Shown here: piece after piece, positions 43,470-52,444 of the stretch
Layout of the letters: each line of letters begins with the position of its first letter
Position numbering within the stretch: position 1 is the first letter of the stretch
Origin: G963665185 sp049723905
Lineage (GTDB): Bacteria; Desulfobacterota; Desulfovibrionia; Desulfovibrionales; Desulfovibrionaceae
Direction of reading: 5' to 3'
Assembly: GCF_049723905.1 (NCBI RefSeq)
Contig: NZ_JBJKFD010000001.1
Span: 3,534,001 to 3,598,000, forward strand
DNA length: 64,000 bases
The notes under the pieces: model-generated
What the model was told of the DNA's origin: nothing
Database searches by the model: none
The model's input: the letters and a program-made list of their open reading frames with translations, nothing else
Position numbers and translations under genes: made by a program

Positions 43470-44570
43470 TTATTTTGCCAGCCCGGACACGTCGTCGTAC
43501 TTGGCCTTGGTGTGCCACATGGGGGCGATGAGTTTTTTGTCGCCGTTCACGGGCAGCTTGTCCATGCGCACCACACGGATATCCTGGTTGCCGTAGGTGC
43601 GGAAGGTGACGCCGCAGCGCGTCAGGTCGTAGACCACGGTCCATTGGGTGTAGTCGTCGTGCTCCTTGCCGTCCTTGTCGAACTCCCTGGCCGCTCCCTT
43701 GGGAATGGAGAAGTTGTTGATGAGGTTCCACGCCAGGGTTATGTTGCCGTCCGCATCCTTGGCAGGGTGCACGCTGTTCAGCAAAAAGGCGGCGCGCACG
43801 AAGCGGGAGGGCGGGGTGTAGTCGCCGGGCAGCCCGAGCATGCCGGAGCCCTGACCAAAGGCGGTCAGCTCGGCCTGGCCCAGTTTTGCCTGCGGCACGT
43901 TGGCGGCATGCAGGTTGATGTAGTTGTTCAGGTTGGCCTGGTGCCAGGTGAATTCCGGCCGGTTGGTGAAGACGCCCACGGGATTGTCGTTGATGACCAG
44001 CTTGCCCTTGAGCGGTTCCACGACCATGGCTTTGCCTGTGCCTTCCACGATGATCCAATGCACGCCGGGCACCTGGTGCATGGCTTCGAGATACACGGCG
44101 GGGATCTGGATTTTGGCGAGTTTGGCGCGCACGTCGTCCAGGCTGGCGCAGGTGCCCAGCACCCAGGCCACGAAGTCGGCCGGGTTCAGGCTGGTTTTGG
44201 CCAGTTTGGGCTGGAACTCGGGATATTCGGCCTGACCCGCGAACCAGAAGCCGCCCACGTACATGTGCTTTTCATTGATGCCGTCAATGGTCAGATAATC
44301 CATGCCAAAGCCGTTGGTTCCGATGAATGCGTAGTCGTTTTTCCAAGCCATGCCTTTTGCCTTTTTGGGCATGTCGCTTTGCCAGGACTGGCCGCGCGGT
44401 ACGAAAAGCATATCGGAGTTCGTGTCAGAGCCGAATTCCATTGTTCTGGCAAATACCACCGAGCCGTCTTGGGCTTTGAGGCGCATGCCGGTGCAGGCCT
44501 GGGCGGGAATGGAAGCCAGAGTAAGGGCTATCAGACAAAATCCTGCTATAATTCCAAAGTAATGCTGCAT
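43470..44570 (-). CDS. Exported choloylglycine hydrolase / linear amide hydrolase
   Basis: 366 aa Ntn-hydrolase of the conjugated bile acid hydrolase / penicillin V acylase family. The signal peptide (1-25) ends in PAQA, directly followed by Cys26 in ACTGMRLKAQDGS, which is the family's N-terminal catalytic Cys. Cleavage by signal peptidase would itself expose the nucleophile. ARTMEFG (Arg/Asp substrate contacts), VGVFTNRPEF with the conserved Asn, and RCGVTFRTYGNQDIR near the C-terminus follow. Natural substrate unknown; bile salts, penicillin V or N-acyl homoserine lactones are all possible. GGAGAATTCA precedes the ATG. Confidence 0.88.
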   Translation of the reverse strand: MQHYFGIIAGFCLIALTLASIPAQACTGMRLKAQDGSVVFARTMEFGSDTNSDMLFVPRGQSWQSDMPKKAKGMAWKNDYAFIGTNGFGMDYLTIDGINEKHMYVGGFWFAGQAEYPEFQPKLAKTSLNPADFVAWVLGTCASLDDVRAKLAKIQIPAVYLEAMHQVPGVHWIIVEGTGKAMVVEPLKGKLVINDNPVGVFTNRPEFTWHQANLNNYINLHAANVPQAKLGQAELTAFGQGSGMLGLPGDYTPPSRFVRAAFLLNSVHPAKDADGNITLAWNLINNFSIPKGAAREFDKDGKEHDDYTQWTVVYDLTRCGVTFRTYGNQDIRVVRMDKLPVNGDKKLIAPMWHTKAKYDDVSGLAK

Positions 44571-44951
44571 TGAATTCTCCTTTTGTGGCGAGGGCTGTTG
44601 TTATTGGCTTGGGGGGGGAAGCGCCACCATGCTGCCTGTTTATCCTTTTTGCAGCGGCAAGAAAAGCAAGGGGGTGCTTCGTTGCAAAAAAACACATAAA
44701 AATGTGGTGGTGTATACGTGGAAATGGGGGTTATGGGAAAAAAATCACAAACTTTTCTTGTCGAACACCGTCCCCCAGGCGTATTTAGGGTGCTGAAGGG
44801 TTCTTTTTTTCACAAAGCTGTTTTTTGTTTGCTTCCGTGCCCAGGCCCGGTAGCTGTTGAGACCATCGAAGCAGGAGATCTGAGAAAGTCCGGTCCGCTT
44901 GGCGCATGCGCACGCGGTCGGGCTTGAGCCATACCTTAGGAGGGAATTTCA
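44571..44951. other. Divergent region before the DUF169 gene
   Basis: 381 bp with no gene seen. It should carry promoters for the hydrolase (minus) and the DUF169 protein (plus). An AGGAGGG ribosome site for the plus-strand gene ends it. No riboswitch recognised. Confidence 0.35.
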
Positions 44952-45728
44952 ATGACGTACAAGGAAATGCAGGACGTATTGATGAAAGAGCTGCGGCTCT
45001 ATCATTATCCTATTGCCGTGAAATTTTTCTACGACCAGGCCGAAGTGGACGCTTTTCTTGAAGCGGCACCGGAACTCCACACCCCGCTGAAGCCCATGAC
45101 GTTTTGCCAGTGGGAGATTGCCGCGCGCATGAAAGGGCAGATCGTTTATTCGGATGAGAAGGGACTGGGCTGTGGCAATGCCCGGTACAGCTTTGGCTGG
45201 AAGGACCTGGACGACAGCGAGATCAAGGGCCACGCCAAGTACACCCGCGACCTGGACCAGGCAGAACGCTTTGTGAAATCCAAGGCACGTATGCCGGAAG
45301 GGTTGCTGGGCGTTGCCGTGGCACCTCTGGGCTCCGTGGAAGGACTGTACGAGCCCGACACCGTCCATTTCTACTGTGACAACATGCAGGCCTATCACCT
45401 GGCTGTCGATTATATGGCGGCCACGGATACGCACCCCCTGCACCCGACCATCACCATGAACTCCTCGGCCTGCGGCGGCAACGTCCAGACCTACCAGGCA
45501 CAGGAATTCAACATGCTTCCCGCCTGCTCCGGCAGCTACAATGCAGGCAAGACCGAGCGCGGGGAAATCAACGTCATCATTCCCGGCAAGCAGTTCGGCA
45601 AGGTGGTCGACAGGCTCATGGAACGCATCGAAGCGACCAGCAGCTCCATCACGCGGCCCGGCGACGGTTTTCCCGGAGCGGACATTTGCAAGAACTGTCC
45701 GTTGATTGTCTTTAAAAAGGAAAAATAA
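44952..45728 (+). CDS. DUF169 family protein
   Basis: 258 aa cytosolic protein of the DUF169 family, common in anaerobes and of unknown function. YHYPIAVKFFYD near the N-terminus corresponds to the family's PVAVK segment. The conserved cysteines appear in order: TFCQWEI, GLGCGNARYSFG, SACGGNVQTYQ, PACSGSY and a final CKNCP near the C-terminus. These could bind a metal cluster. A strong AGGAGGG site precedes the ATG. The downstream spacer is unusually structured. Confidence 0.85.
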   Translation: MTYKEMQDVLMKELRLYHYPIAVKFFYDQAEVDAFLEAAPELHTPLKPMTFCQWEIAARMKGQIVYSDEKGLGCGNARYSFGWKDLDDSEIKGHAKYTRDLDQAERFVKSKARMPEGLLGVAVAPLGSVEGLYEPDTVHFYCDNMQAYHLAVDYMAATDTHPLHPTITMNSSACGGNVQTYQAQEFNMLPACSGSYNAGKTERGEINVIIPGKQFGKVVDRLMERIEATSSSITRPGDGFPGADICKNCPLIVFKKEK

Positions 45729-45850
45729 TCGGGAGGGCGTTGCGGTTCTTGCGTCCGTTTTGGCTGCACCAGCACAGGGACGCAGAGATCGTTTTGCTTT
45801 TCTTTATACTGTTCCCGCCCGTAACGCGGAATCTGTCCTCGCCGGACATC

Positions 45851-46020
45851 TTCTTTTTCCATTGTGAAAAAGGAGTTTACAGGGGGCATCGGGCGGGAAC
45901 TCGTTTCTGAAAAGAAACATAGGGTGGAAAGGGCTGCGCAAGCATTGGGTCCGGTTTCGTCGCGTGGGTTGCTTCGAACGACCGGGCACAAAACAGCTTG
46001 CGCAGCCCTTGTTTTGTGCC
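45851..46020. other. Structured intergenic RNA-like region with competing hairpins
   Basis: From left to right: CTTTTTC...GAAAAAG (about 45852-45873), GTTTC/GAAAC (45903-45918), a long-range pair GGGCTGCGCAAGC (45931-45943) with GCTTGCGCAGCCC (45996-46008), and GGCACAAAAC (45985-45994) with GTTTTGTGCC (46011-46020). The last two cannot form together as simple nested helices because they interlock. This looks like a switch or pseudoknot. No known riboswitch class was recognised. Confidence 0.45.
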
Positions 46021-46044
46021 TTCTTCCGCTCTAGTGAAATATGA

Positions 46045-46081
46045 AAAAGCTCCGCAGGCACAAGGTGCCTGCGGAGCTTTT
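46045..46081. terminator. Bidirectional terminator behind dnaE
   Basis: Perfect stem AAAAGCTCCGCAGGCAC / GTGCCTGCGGAGCTTTT with a 3-base loop. Works for dnaE on the minus strand and for the DUF169 side on the plus strand. Confidence 0.92.
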
Positions 46082-46113
46082 ATTATCTTGTGCGGGGGAA
46101 TGTTCCCCTGTCC

Positions 46114-49100
46114 TTATCCGGCCATTTTCACCCACTCGTCCACATCATGGTAAAACTGCGGGCAGGGCTGCACGCTGTACTTGAAGCCCAGCTGCAACCG
46201 GCAGACCGCGTCGTCCACCTTGATGTGCATGTAGATGGGCGCGCCGCCCGGATAGCGGGAGAGGATTTCCTTGAATGGCTCCAGCCGTTCGGGCGCGCAG
46301 GCTTCTGCCGTGGCGTAGATGTCCACCGGGTCGGTGGAACCGGCCTGGACGTCGAGCAGATACTTGGCGGACTGGGCAAAAAGCTTGGCCTTTTTGGGGG
46401 CGTCGTCGCCTTCCTCTTCGTCCTGGGGCGCGATTTTTGCGGTGACAATGATGGGCTGGTCCGTGGAAAGGATGTCTTTCATCTCCTCGTAGGAGCGCGG
46501 AAAAACCAGCATTTCGCAGGAGCCGGTCAGGTCTTCCACAAGGCAGATGGCCATCTTGTCGCCTTTCTTGGTGAATTTTTCCTTGCAGTCGGTGATGATG
46601 ACCGGAACCTTCACCTCGGTTTCCGCACCGTAGTCTGCGCAGTCTTCCAGGGTGTGCAGGTTCAGACGCTGTATCTCCCGGCGGTGGGCCAGCAGCGGAT
46701 GGCTGGAAAGGTAAAAGCCCAGGGCGTCCTTTTCCCGTTTCAGCAGTTCCTCGTCCGGCCATTCTTCCATGGTCTGCTCGGTGCAGCTCAGCCCCAGTCC
46801 GGGCAGGCAGACGTCTTCGCCGGGCAGCATGGCAAGCATGGAAATCTGGCCCGAGTCTTTTTCCTTCTGCTTTTTCTGGGCCATGGTGACCACCCGCGCA
46901 ATGCCGTTGAACAGGCCGCAACGGGTAATGCCAAAGCTGTCCATGGCACCGCTCTGCACCAGATTTTCCAGAACACGCTTGGTGATTTTGCGGGTGTTCA
47001 GACGGGTACTGAGGTCGAGCATGCTTTTGAAGGGCCCGTTTTCCTCGCGTTCGTGCACCAGCTCCTTGATGGCCTCGTAGCCCACGTTTTTCACGCCGCC
47101 CATGCCGTAGCGGATGGTGTCGCCTTCAACCGTGAACTGATAATCGCTCTTGTTCACGTCCGGGCCTGCCACGGTAATGTCCATGTCGCGGCAGGTGCCG
47201 ATGTATTTGAGAATCTTGTCCTGGTTTTCAATTTCCGAGGTCATGAGCGCAGCCATGAACTCCCGGGGGTGGTGGGCCTTGAGATAGGCCGTGTGGTAGG
47301 AAATGAGCGCGTAGGCTGCGGAGTGCGACTTGTTGAAGCCGTAGGCCGCGAATTTTTCCATGAGGTCGAAGACCTCGTTGCCGATCTCGTCGGGAATCTT
47401 GTTTTCCCGGCAGCCCTCTATGAAGCGCTTGCGCTGGCTGGCCATTTCGGCCTGGATTTTCTTACCCATGGCCCGGCGCAGCAGGTCACCTTCACCCAGT
47501 GAGTAGTTGGCCATGATCATGGCAATGCTCATGACCTGTTCCTGGTAGACGATAACCCCGTAGGTGGGTTTGAGCGTCTGTTCCAGGGTGGGCCAGGGGT
47601 AGGTTACCTCCACCCGGCCGTGCTTGCGGTTGATGAACTCGTCCACCATGCCCGAGCCGAGTGGACCGGGACGGTACAGGGCGAGCATGGCGATGATGTC
47701 TTCAAAGCAGTTGGGGCGCAGTTTGCGAAGATACGAGCGCATGCCGCCCGATTCCACCTGGAACACGCCGTCCGTGTCGCCACGCGAGTAAATTTCGTAG
47801 GTGGCGGGGTCGTCCAGGGGCAGGGTGTCCAGGTCCGGGGCCTTTTTGCCCTGGCGGGTGATGTTGTCCAGGGCGTCCTGCAGCACGGTCATGGTGCGCA
47901 GGCCCAGAAAGTCGAATTTGACCAGCCCGATTTTTTCGACCTTTTTGCCGTCGAACTGGGTCACGATTTCGTCTTTCTTTCCCTTGTACAGCGGCAGATA
48001 TTCAACCATGGGCTTGTCTGAAATAACAACGCCCGCGGCGTGGGTGGAGGCGTGGCGGGCCAGCCCTTCCAGCCTCTTGCAGATTTCCAGCAGTTTGTGG
48101 ATCTGCGGGTCGGTGTCGTAAAGGACCTCAAGCTCGGGCTCTTTTTCCAGCGCCTTCTCGATGGTCATCTTCATTTCGTCGGGGACCAGCTTGGCGATCT
48201 TGTCGGTCTCGCCAAAGGTCATGCCCAGGGCGCGGCCCACGTCGCGCACCACGCCTTTGGCCTTCATGGTGCCAAAGGTGGTGATCTGGGCCACGGAATC
48301 CTTGCCGTATTTGGGCACCACGTATTCGCGGATAACTTCCAGGCGCCGACGTTCGCAAAAGTCGATGTCGATATCCGGCATGGAAATACGTTCCACGTTC
48401 AGAAAGCGTTCGAACAGCAGATCGTAGGGCAGGGGGTCCAGGTTGGTGATCTTGAGTGCGTAGGCCACAATGGAACCTGCCGCCGAACCACGCCCCGGGC
48501 CGACAGGAATGCCGTGGTCCTTGGCCCAGTTGATGAAATCCTGCACGATGAGGAAGTAGCCGGGGAACTCCATTTCGCAGATGACGTTCAGCTCGTAATG
48601 GAGGCGGTCCCAGTACTTTTGCTCGTCCACCTCGTAGGTGAGGGCGGCCAGCCGTTTTTTCAGCCCTTCCTCGGCCAGCTTGCGGAATTCGGTCTCCAGG
48701 GTCATGCCTTCGGGCAGGTCGTAGACCGGGAAATGCAGGGTTTTGAGGTCCAGCTGCACGTTGCACTGCTCGGCAATGCGCTGGGTGTTTTCAATGGCCT
48801 GCGGGCAGAAGTCGAACTCCTTTTCCATCTCCTCGGGGGTACGGTAGTAGAGTTCCTTGGTTTCGAAACGCATGCGCTTGGCATCGTCCACCTTGGCTGC
48901 TGTCTGGATGCACAGCAGCACGTCGTGGGCTTCCACGTCGTCGGCGCGCAGGTAGTGGCAGTCGTTGGTGGCCACCATGGGGATGTTCAGTTTCTCGCCC
49001 ACCTGCAAAAGCATGTCGTTGACCTTGAACTGTTCTTCCAGCCCGTTGGCCTGCAACTCCAGGTAGTAGTTGTCCCCGTATATATCCAGAAATTCGCGGG

Positions 49101-49578
49101 CCACGTTCAGTCCTGCGTCCATGCCTTCGTTCATCAGGGCTTGGGGCAGTTCGCCCGCCAGACAGGCGGACAGGCAGATGAGCCCTTCGGAGTGCTTGCG
49201 CATCAGCTCCTTGTCGATACGGGGGCGGTAGTGGAAGCCCGTGAGATGGCCTTCCGTAACCAGGGCCAGCAGGTTGCGGTAGCCCACCAGGTTTTTGGGC
49301 AGCAGCACCAGGTGACGGGCGGCCTGCTTGGACGACTTGGCTGTTTTGTCCGTGCGGTCGCCGGGAGCCACGTAGACCTCGCAGCCCATGATGGGCTTGA
49401 TGCCGAAGTCGAGCGCGGTCATGTAAAAGTTGACCGCTCCGTACATGTTGCCGTGGTCGGTTATGGCGGCGGCGGGCAGGCCGAAATCCTTGGCGGTCTG
49501 GCACAGGTCCTTGACGCGGATGGCCCCGTCAAGCAGGGAATATTCAGTATGGCAATGCAGATGAACAAAATCAGACAT
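46114..49578 (-). CDS. dnaE: DNA polymerase III subunit alpha
   Basis: Replicative polymerase of 1154 aa, DnaE1 type. The N-terminal PHP domain starts FVHLHCHTEYSLLDGA. The palm domain has the catalytic acid motif PDIDIDFCERRR near residue 400, with a preceding GPGRGSAAGS motif. The helix-hairpin-helix and OB-fold region (TEVKVPVIITDCKEKFTKKG) lie in the last third, and the C-terminus ends VDEWVKMAG. The length matches other DnaE1 proteins. The single-gene unit is bounded by terminators. Confidence 0.97.
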   Translation of the reverse strand: MSDFVHLHCHTEYSLLDGAIRVKDLCQTAKDFGLPAAAITDHGNMYGAVNFYMTALDFGIKPIMGCEVYVAPGDRTDKTAKSSKQAARHLVLLPKNLVGYRNLLALVTEGHLTGFHYRPRIDKELMRKHSEGLICLSACLAGELPQALMNEGMDAGLNVAREFLDIYGDNYYLELQANGLEEQFKVNDMLLQVGEKLNIPMVATNDCHYLRADDVEAHDVLLCIQTAAKVDDAKRMRFETKELYYRTPEEMEKEFDFCPQAIENTQRIAEQCNVQLDLKTLHFPVYDLPEGMTLETEFRKLAEEGLKKRLAALTYEVDEQKYWDRLHYELNVICEMEFPGYFLIVQDFINWAKDHGIPVGPGRGSAAGSIVAYALKITNLDPLPYDLLFERFLNVERISMPDIDIDFCERRRLEVIREYVVPKYGKDSVAQITTFGTMKAKGVVRDVGRALGMTFGETDKIAKLVPDEMKMTIEKALEKEPELEVLYDTDPQIHKLLEICKRLEGLARHASTHAAGVVISDKPMVEYLPLYKGKKDEIVTQFDGKKVEKIGLVKFDFLGLRTMTVLQDALDNITRQGKKAPDLDTLPLDDPATYEIYSRGDTDGVFQVESGGMRSYLRKLRPNCFEDIIAMLALYRPGPLGSGMVDEFINRKHGRVEVTYPWPTLEQTLKPTYGVIVYQEQVMSIAMIMANYSLGEGDLLRRAMGKKIQAEMASQRKRFIEGCRENKIPDEIGNEVFDLMEKFAAYGFNKSHSAAYALISYHTAYLKAHHPREFMAALMTSEIENQDKILKYIGTCRDMDITVAGPDVNKSDYQFTVEGDTIRYGMGGVKNVGYEAIKELVHEREENGPFKSMLDLSTRLNTRKITKRVLENLVQSGAMDSFGITRCGLFNGIARVVTMAQKKQKEKDSGQISMLAMLPGEDVCLPGLGLSCTEQTMEEWPDEELLKREKDALGFYLSSHPLLAHRREIQRLNLHTLEDCADYGAETEVKVPVIITDCKEKFTKKGDKMAICLVEDLTGSCEMLVFPRSYEEMKDILSTDQPIIVTAKIAPQDEEEGDDAPKKAKLFAQSAKYLLDVQAGSTDPVDIYATAEACAPERLEPFKEILSRYPGGAPIYMHIKVDDAVCRLQLGFKYSVQPCPQFYHDVDEWVKMAG

Positions 49579-49720
49579 ATTTTAACTTACCGGAATTGTT
49601 AGGCAATTTATAAGATGGGCACTTTGGCTGTTCAAGGGGCCATCGTAGCGAAAATCGTCGTGGGAGGAAACCCGAAGCTTTGCGAAGCAAATGGGGCGGG
49701 AAGCGGGCTTTCTGAGCGGC

Positions 49721-49748
49721 CTGCCGGGGGAATGACGTCCCCCGGCAG
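49721..49748 (-). terminator. Hairpin behind the aldolase gene
   Basis: CTGCCGGGGGAATGACGTCCCCCGGCAG-type stem, arms CTGCCGGGGGA and TCCCCCGGCAG. Belongs to the CCGGGGGA hairpin family also found at 4250 and 9140. Lies about 47 bp after the aldolase stop. Confidence 0.6.
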
Positions 49749-49794
49749 ACCATTGAGCCATATTTTTTATGAAAGGAATGGAGCGGACAGTACA

Positions 49795-51078
49795 CTAATC
49801 GTCGTAGTCGCCCTGTGGTCCCTTGTCCGTGTCGAGCGTTGCGGCCCGTTCCCGGATTTTCTTTTCGGTCCATTGCAGCGGGTCTTCCAGAGTGGATGCC
49901 TTGGGGCCGAGGTCGAAGGATTCCGCGCGCAAAATGATGTCCAGGGCGGTCTCCGCGGTATCCTCGGCATTGAAGACGTCCACCAGCAGATGATGGACAA
50001 AGCGCTGCACTCCGTCCTCCATGCGTTGACGGACCTTTTCGGGCTGGCCCAGAACGGCATTTTCAAAGGGCAGGTTCAACTTTTTGTAGCCGCCGCCGTT
50101 CCAGCCCTGTTTCTGGGCATAGGTGGTCATCCGTTCCCATATCCTGGCGGTCACGCCTTTGCCTTCCACCTTGTCGAAGTCGCCGGAGCGGTTGAACACG
50201 GCGTTGCCGTAGTCGTTGACGCTGACGCCCCAGGAAATCATCTGCAGGGCCGTTGCCACGTTCGCCTTGGTGGTCTTGGTGTTGGCGGCAATATCGCGCA
50301 GCCGGTCGGAATTGTTGCCTGACGTACCATGCTGGGCACCGGATACGCCGAAACTGGCCAGGGCTTCGTGAATTTCCGCGGTAAGGGGCACGGAGATGCC
50401 GGTATCGCTTTCCTCTATGCCGTGGGTGGTGCCGTTGTTCAGGGCTATCCAGTCCGGGTACAGGGAATAGGCGTTCAGCCCGCGTATCAGGAACAGCGCC
50501 TCTTCCGGCGTGGACAGACCGGCCTTGCCCTTTATTTCCCCCACCTCGGTCTCGTAGCCTGCCCATTTGGGAATAAGCGGGGCCAGCTCCAGATTCGCCA
50601 GCAGGTTGTCCGCATCGGGCAAATGGGAGGCGTCTATGGCAATGGAGGTTATTCCGGCCTCGAACAGCGTGGGGATTTCATCCAGGGCCGCGTCCACGTC
50701 GGCGCGGTTTTTTATGCCGTAGTGGTCGGCATGGATGGCCACGGGCACGGTGATGCCCAGTTCGTTCATGGCCTGGTCGGCCTGCATTGCCAGGTTCCAG
50801 AAATTGGTGGGGCAGTAGGTGCATTCGGACTTGGCGATTTCCAGAATAATGGCGGCTCCGGCCTGCTGGGCCGCCTTGAGCGCCCCGCGGATAACGCTGC
50901 GGTTGCGTCCGTTGGCCGCAATGGTCATGGCTTTGCCTTTGGAAATCATGGCCCGGTCGATGACCTTGCCGCTGACAATAAGGGCACGGGAATTGGGGAA
51001 AAGCTTCCGAATGTTGGGCGGTCTGCCCACGCTGAGAGCCTGATCGAACTTTTCAGTATACCGTGAACTCAAAGCCAT
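49795..51078 (-). CDS. fba: Class II fructose-bisphosphate aldolase family protein
   Basis: 427 aa, TIM-barrel zinc aldolase relative. VAIHADHYGI gives the metal-binding His of the usual HxDH motif, TSIAIDASHLP the next conserved strand, ETEVGEIKGKAG the Glu-Gly segment, and SGAQHGTSGNNS the second metal and substrate loop. The N-terminus and the long C-terminal part (after about 330) are larger than in E. coli Fba (359 aa), so the exact sugar substrate is less certain. Start at 51078 (MALSSRYTEKF) follows GGGAGAA; the open frame to 51153 has no ribosome site. Confidence 0.82.
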   Translation of the reverse strand: MALSSRYTEKFDQALSVGRPPNIRKLFPNSRALIVSGKVIDRAMISKGKAMTIAANGRNRSVIRGALKAAQQAGAAIILEIAKSECTYCPTNFWNLAMQADQAMNELGITVPVAIHADHYGIKNRADVDAALDEIPTLFEAGITSIAIDASHLPDADNLLANLELAPLIPKWAGYETEVGEIKGKAGLSTPEEALFLIRGLNAYSLYPDWIALNNGTTHGIEESDTGISVPLTAEIHEALASFGVSGAQHGTSGNNSDRLRDIAANTKTTKANVATALQMISWGVSVNDYGNAVFNRSGDFDKVEGKGVTARIWERMTTYAQKQGWNGGGYKKLNLPFENAVLGQPEKVRQRMEDGVQRFVHHLLVDVFNAEDTAETALDIILRAESFDLGPKASTLEDPLQWTEKKIRERAATLDTDKGPQGDYDD

Positions 51079-51194
51079 GCCGTTCTCCCTGTTTTGATGT
51101 GCATCGACAGGTGCGTGCGCATTGCGGCTCATGCACGATGAAAAATATGACAAGTTTCAATATATAATGTACATGTACGGCAATAAATGTTCAA

Positions 51195-51240
51195 TGTCAC
51201 ATAAGTGTCTGGAATAGATTGGATCTTTTTTTATGTGACA
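51195..51240. promoter_or_regulatory. Widely spaced 10-bp inverted repeat TGTCACATAA
   Basis: TGTCACATAA (51195-51204) and TTATGTGACA (51231-51240) are exact complements 26 bases apart, in an AT-rich divergent promoter region between the aldolase and a response regulator. The half-site TATGTGACA looks like a regulator-binding site; the spacing puts the two halves about 3.5 helical turns apart. Confidence 0.45.
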
Positions 51241-51385
51241 GCTGAAGCATTCTGTTTTCCTCATCTTGTTGCCGATATTTTTCATGCGCAAATTGGGAAG
51301 AGTGAGCAAATCCCCTCTTTGAATAGAATGCGGGGAGCGTAGGGGCGGGCATCCCGAGCATGCCGTTCGTCCCAAAGGATGTACC

Positions 51386-51781
51386 ATGCGGATTTTAATA
51401 ACAGATGACGATGAAAACCATCTTTTGCTGATGCAGAGCATTCTGGCCCCTTTTGGAGACTGCGACTGTGCATCCAACGGTCAGGAAGCAGTCGATGCAG
51501 TGGCCTCTCTGCTTCAGGAACAAAGTACATATGATCTGATTTTTTTGGACATCATGATGCCGGTCATGGATGGGCAGGAGGCGTTGCGGCAGATACGGGC
51601 CAAGGAAAAGGAAGCCCGCGTGGAGCCCATGCAGCAATCCAAGGTGTTTATGACCTCCGCGCTGGACGATGCCGACAACGTGTGGGAGGCCCATTTCGGT
51701 GGGCTGGCAACGGGATATTTTGTCAAACCCATCCGCCCCAGTGTGGTGGTTCGACGTTTGGAGGAATTGGAATTGATTTAG
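51386..51781 (+). CDS. Stand-alone response regulator receiver (CheY-like)
   Basis: 131 aa single receiver domain. The acidic pocket is Asp7-Asp8-Asp9 (ITDDDENH), the phospho-acceptor is Asp55 in LIFLDIMMPVMDG, Thr90 lies in VFMTSALDD, and Lys114 in GYFVKPIRP. There is no output domain, so it should work by protein contact, like CheY or Spo0F. No sensor kinase is nearby. AAAGGATG precedes the ATG. An AT-rich divergent region with the TGTCACATAA repeat lies upstream. Confidence 0.92.
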   Translation: MRILITDDDENHLLLMQSILAPFGDCDCASNGQEAVDAVASLLQEQSTYDLIFLDIMMPVMDGQEALRQIRAKEKEARVEPMQQSKVFMTSALDDADNVWEAHFGGLATGYFVKPIRPSVVVRRLEELELI

Positions 51782-51885
51782 ACGGTGTCGGCAGAATGTT
51801 TTCATTTTGCCTCTTGTGTTCGACTGCTCCAACCGCCATTCGGCGGTTTTTATTTTGAGGCGAGTCGTTCCGGTAGTCTAAAATT

Positions 51886-52440
51886 TTGCCTTTCCTTTCT
51901 TCTCTCCCTCTTCCCCCTTACTCCCCGATTTCGCAGGTTGGCTGGAGTGGTGCGAGAACCAGGCGCGAGGGAAACGCAAGACCGACACGTATTTTTAGAT
52001 ATGCGAGGGTTTGGGTTTCCCGCAGCAACGCCGTTATCGAGTCTTTTCCTGTGCTCTTTGGCCCTGCTTTACTGCTTTGCCTTTCCTTTCTTCTCTCCCT
52101 CTTTTTCGTTTACTCCCTCATTTCGCAGGTTGGCTGGAGTGGTGCGAGAACCAGGCGCGAGGGAAACGCAAGACCAACGCGTATTTTTAGATACGCGAGG
52201 GTTTGGGTCTCCCGCAGCAACGCCGTTATCGAGTCTTTGCCTGTGCTCTTTGGCCCTGCTTTGCTGCTTTGCCTTTCCTTTCTTCTCTCCCTCTTCCCCC
52301 TTACTCCCCCATTTCGCAGGTTGGCTGGAGTGGTGCGAGAACCAGGCGCGAGGGAAACGCAAGACCGACGCGTATTTTTAGATACGCGAGGGTTTGGGTT
52401 TCCCGCTGCAACGCCGTTATCGTGCCACTCCAGCCAACCT
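51886..52440. repeat. Three tandem units, about 191 bp each, carrying the palindromic repeat
   Basis: The unit starts GCCTTTCCTTTCTTCTCTCC at 51888, 52079 and 52271 (steps 191 and 192). Each holds the 5' half, middle stem (GGGAAACGCAAG / TTTGGGTTTCCC) and inner stem of the 124-bp palindrome. Only the last unit (52318-52440) has the full outer stem, AGGTTGGCTGGAGTGG / CCACTCCAGCCAACCT; in the first two the 3' arm is replaced by GAGTCTTT...TGCTCTTTGGCCCTGC. It lies between convergent genes, ending 5 bp before the FUSC stop. Long open frames through it are repeat artefacts. Confidence 0.88.
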
Positions 52441-52444
52441 AAAT

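Noticed and set aside
48040..49602. A 520-codon plus-strand frame opposite dnaE
   Set aside because: Antisense shadow of the PHP and palm domains of DnaE.
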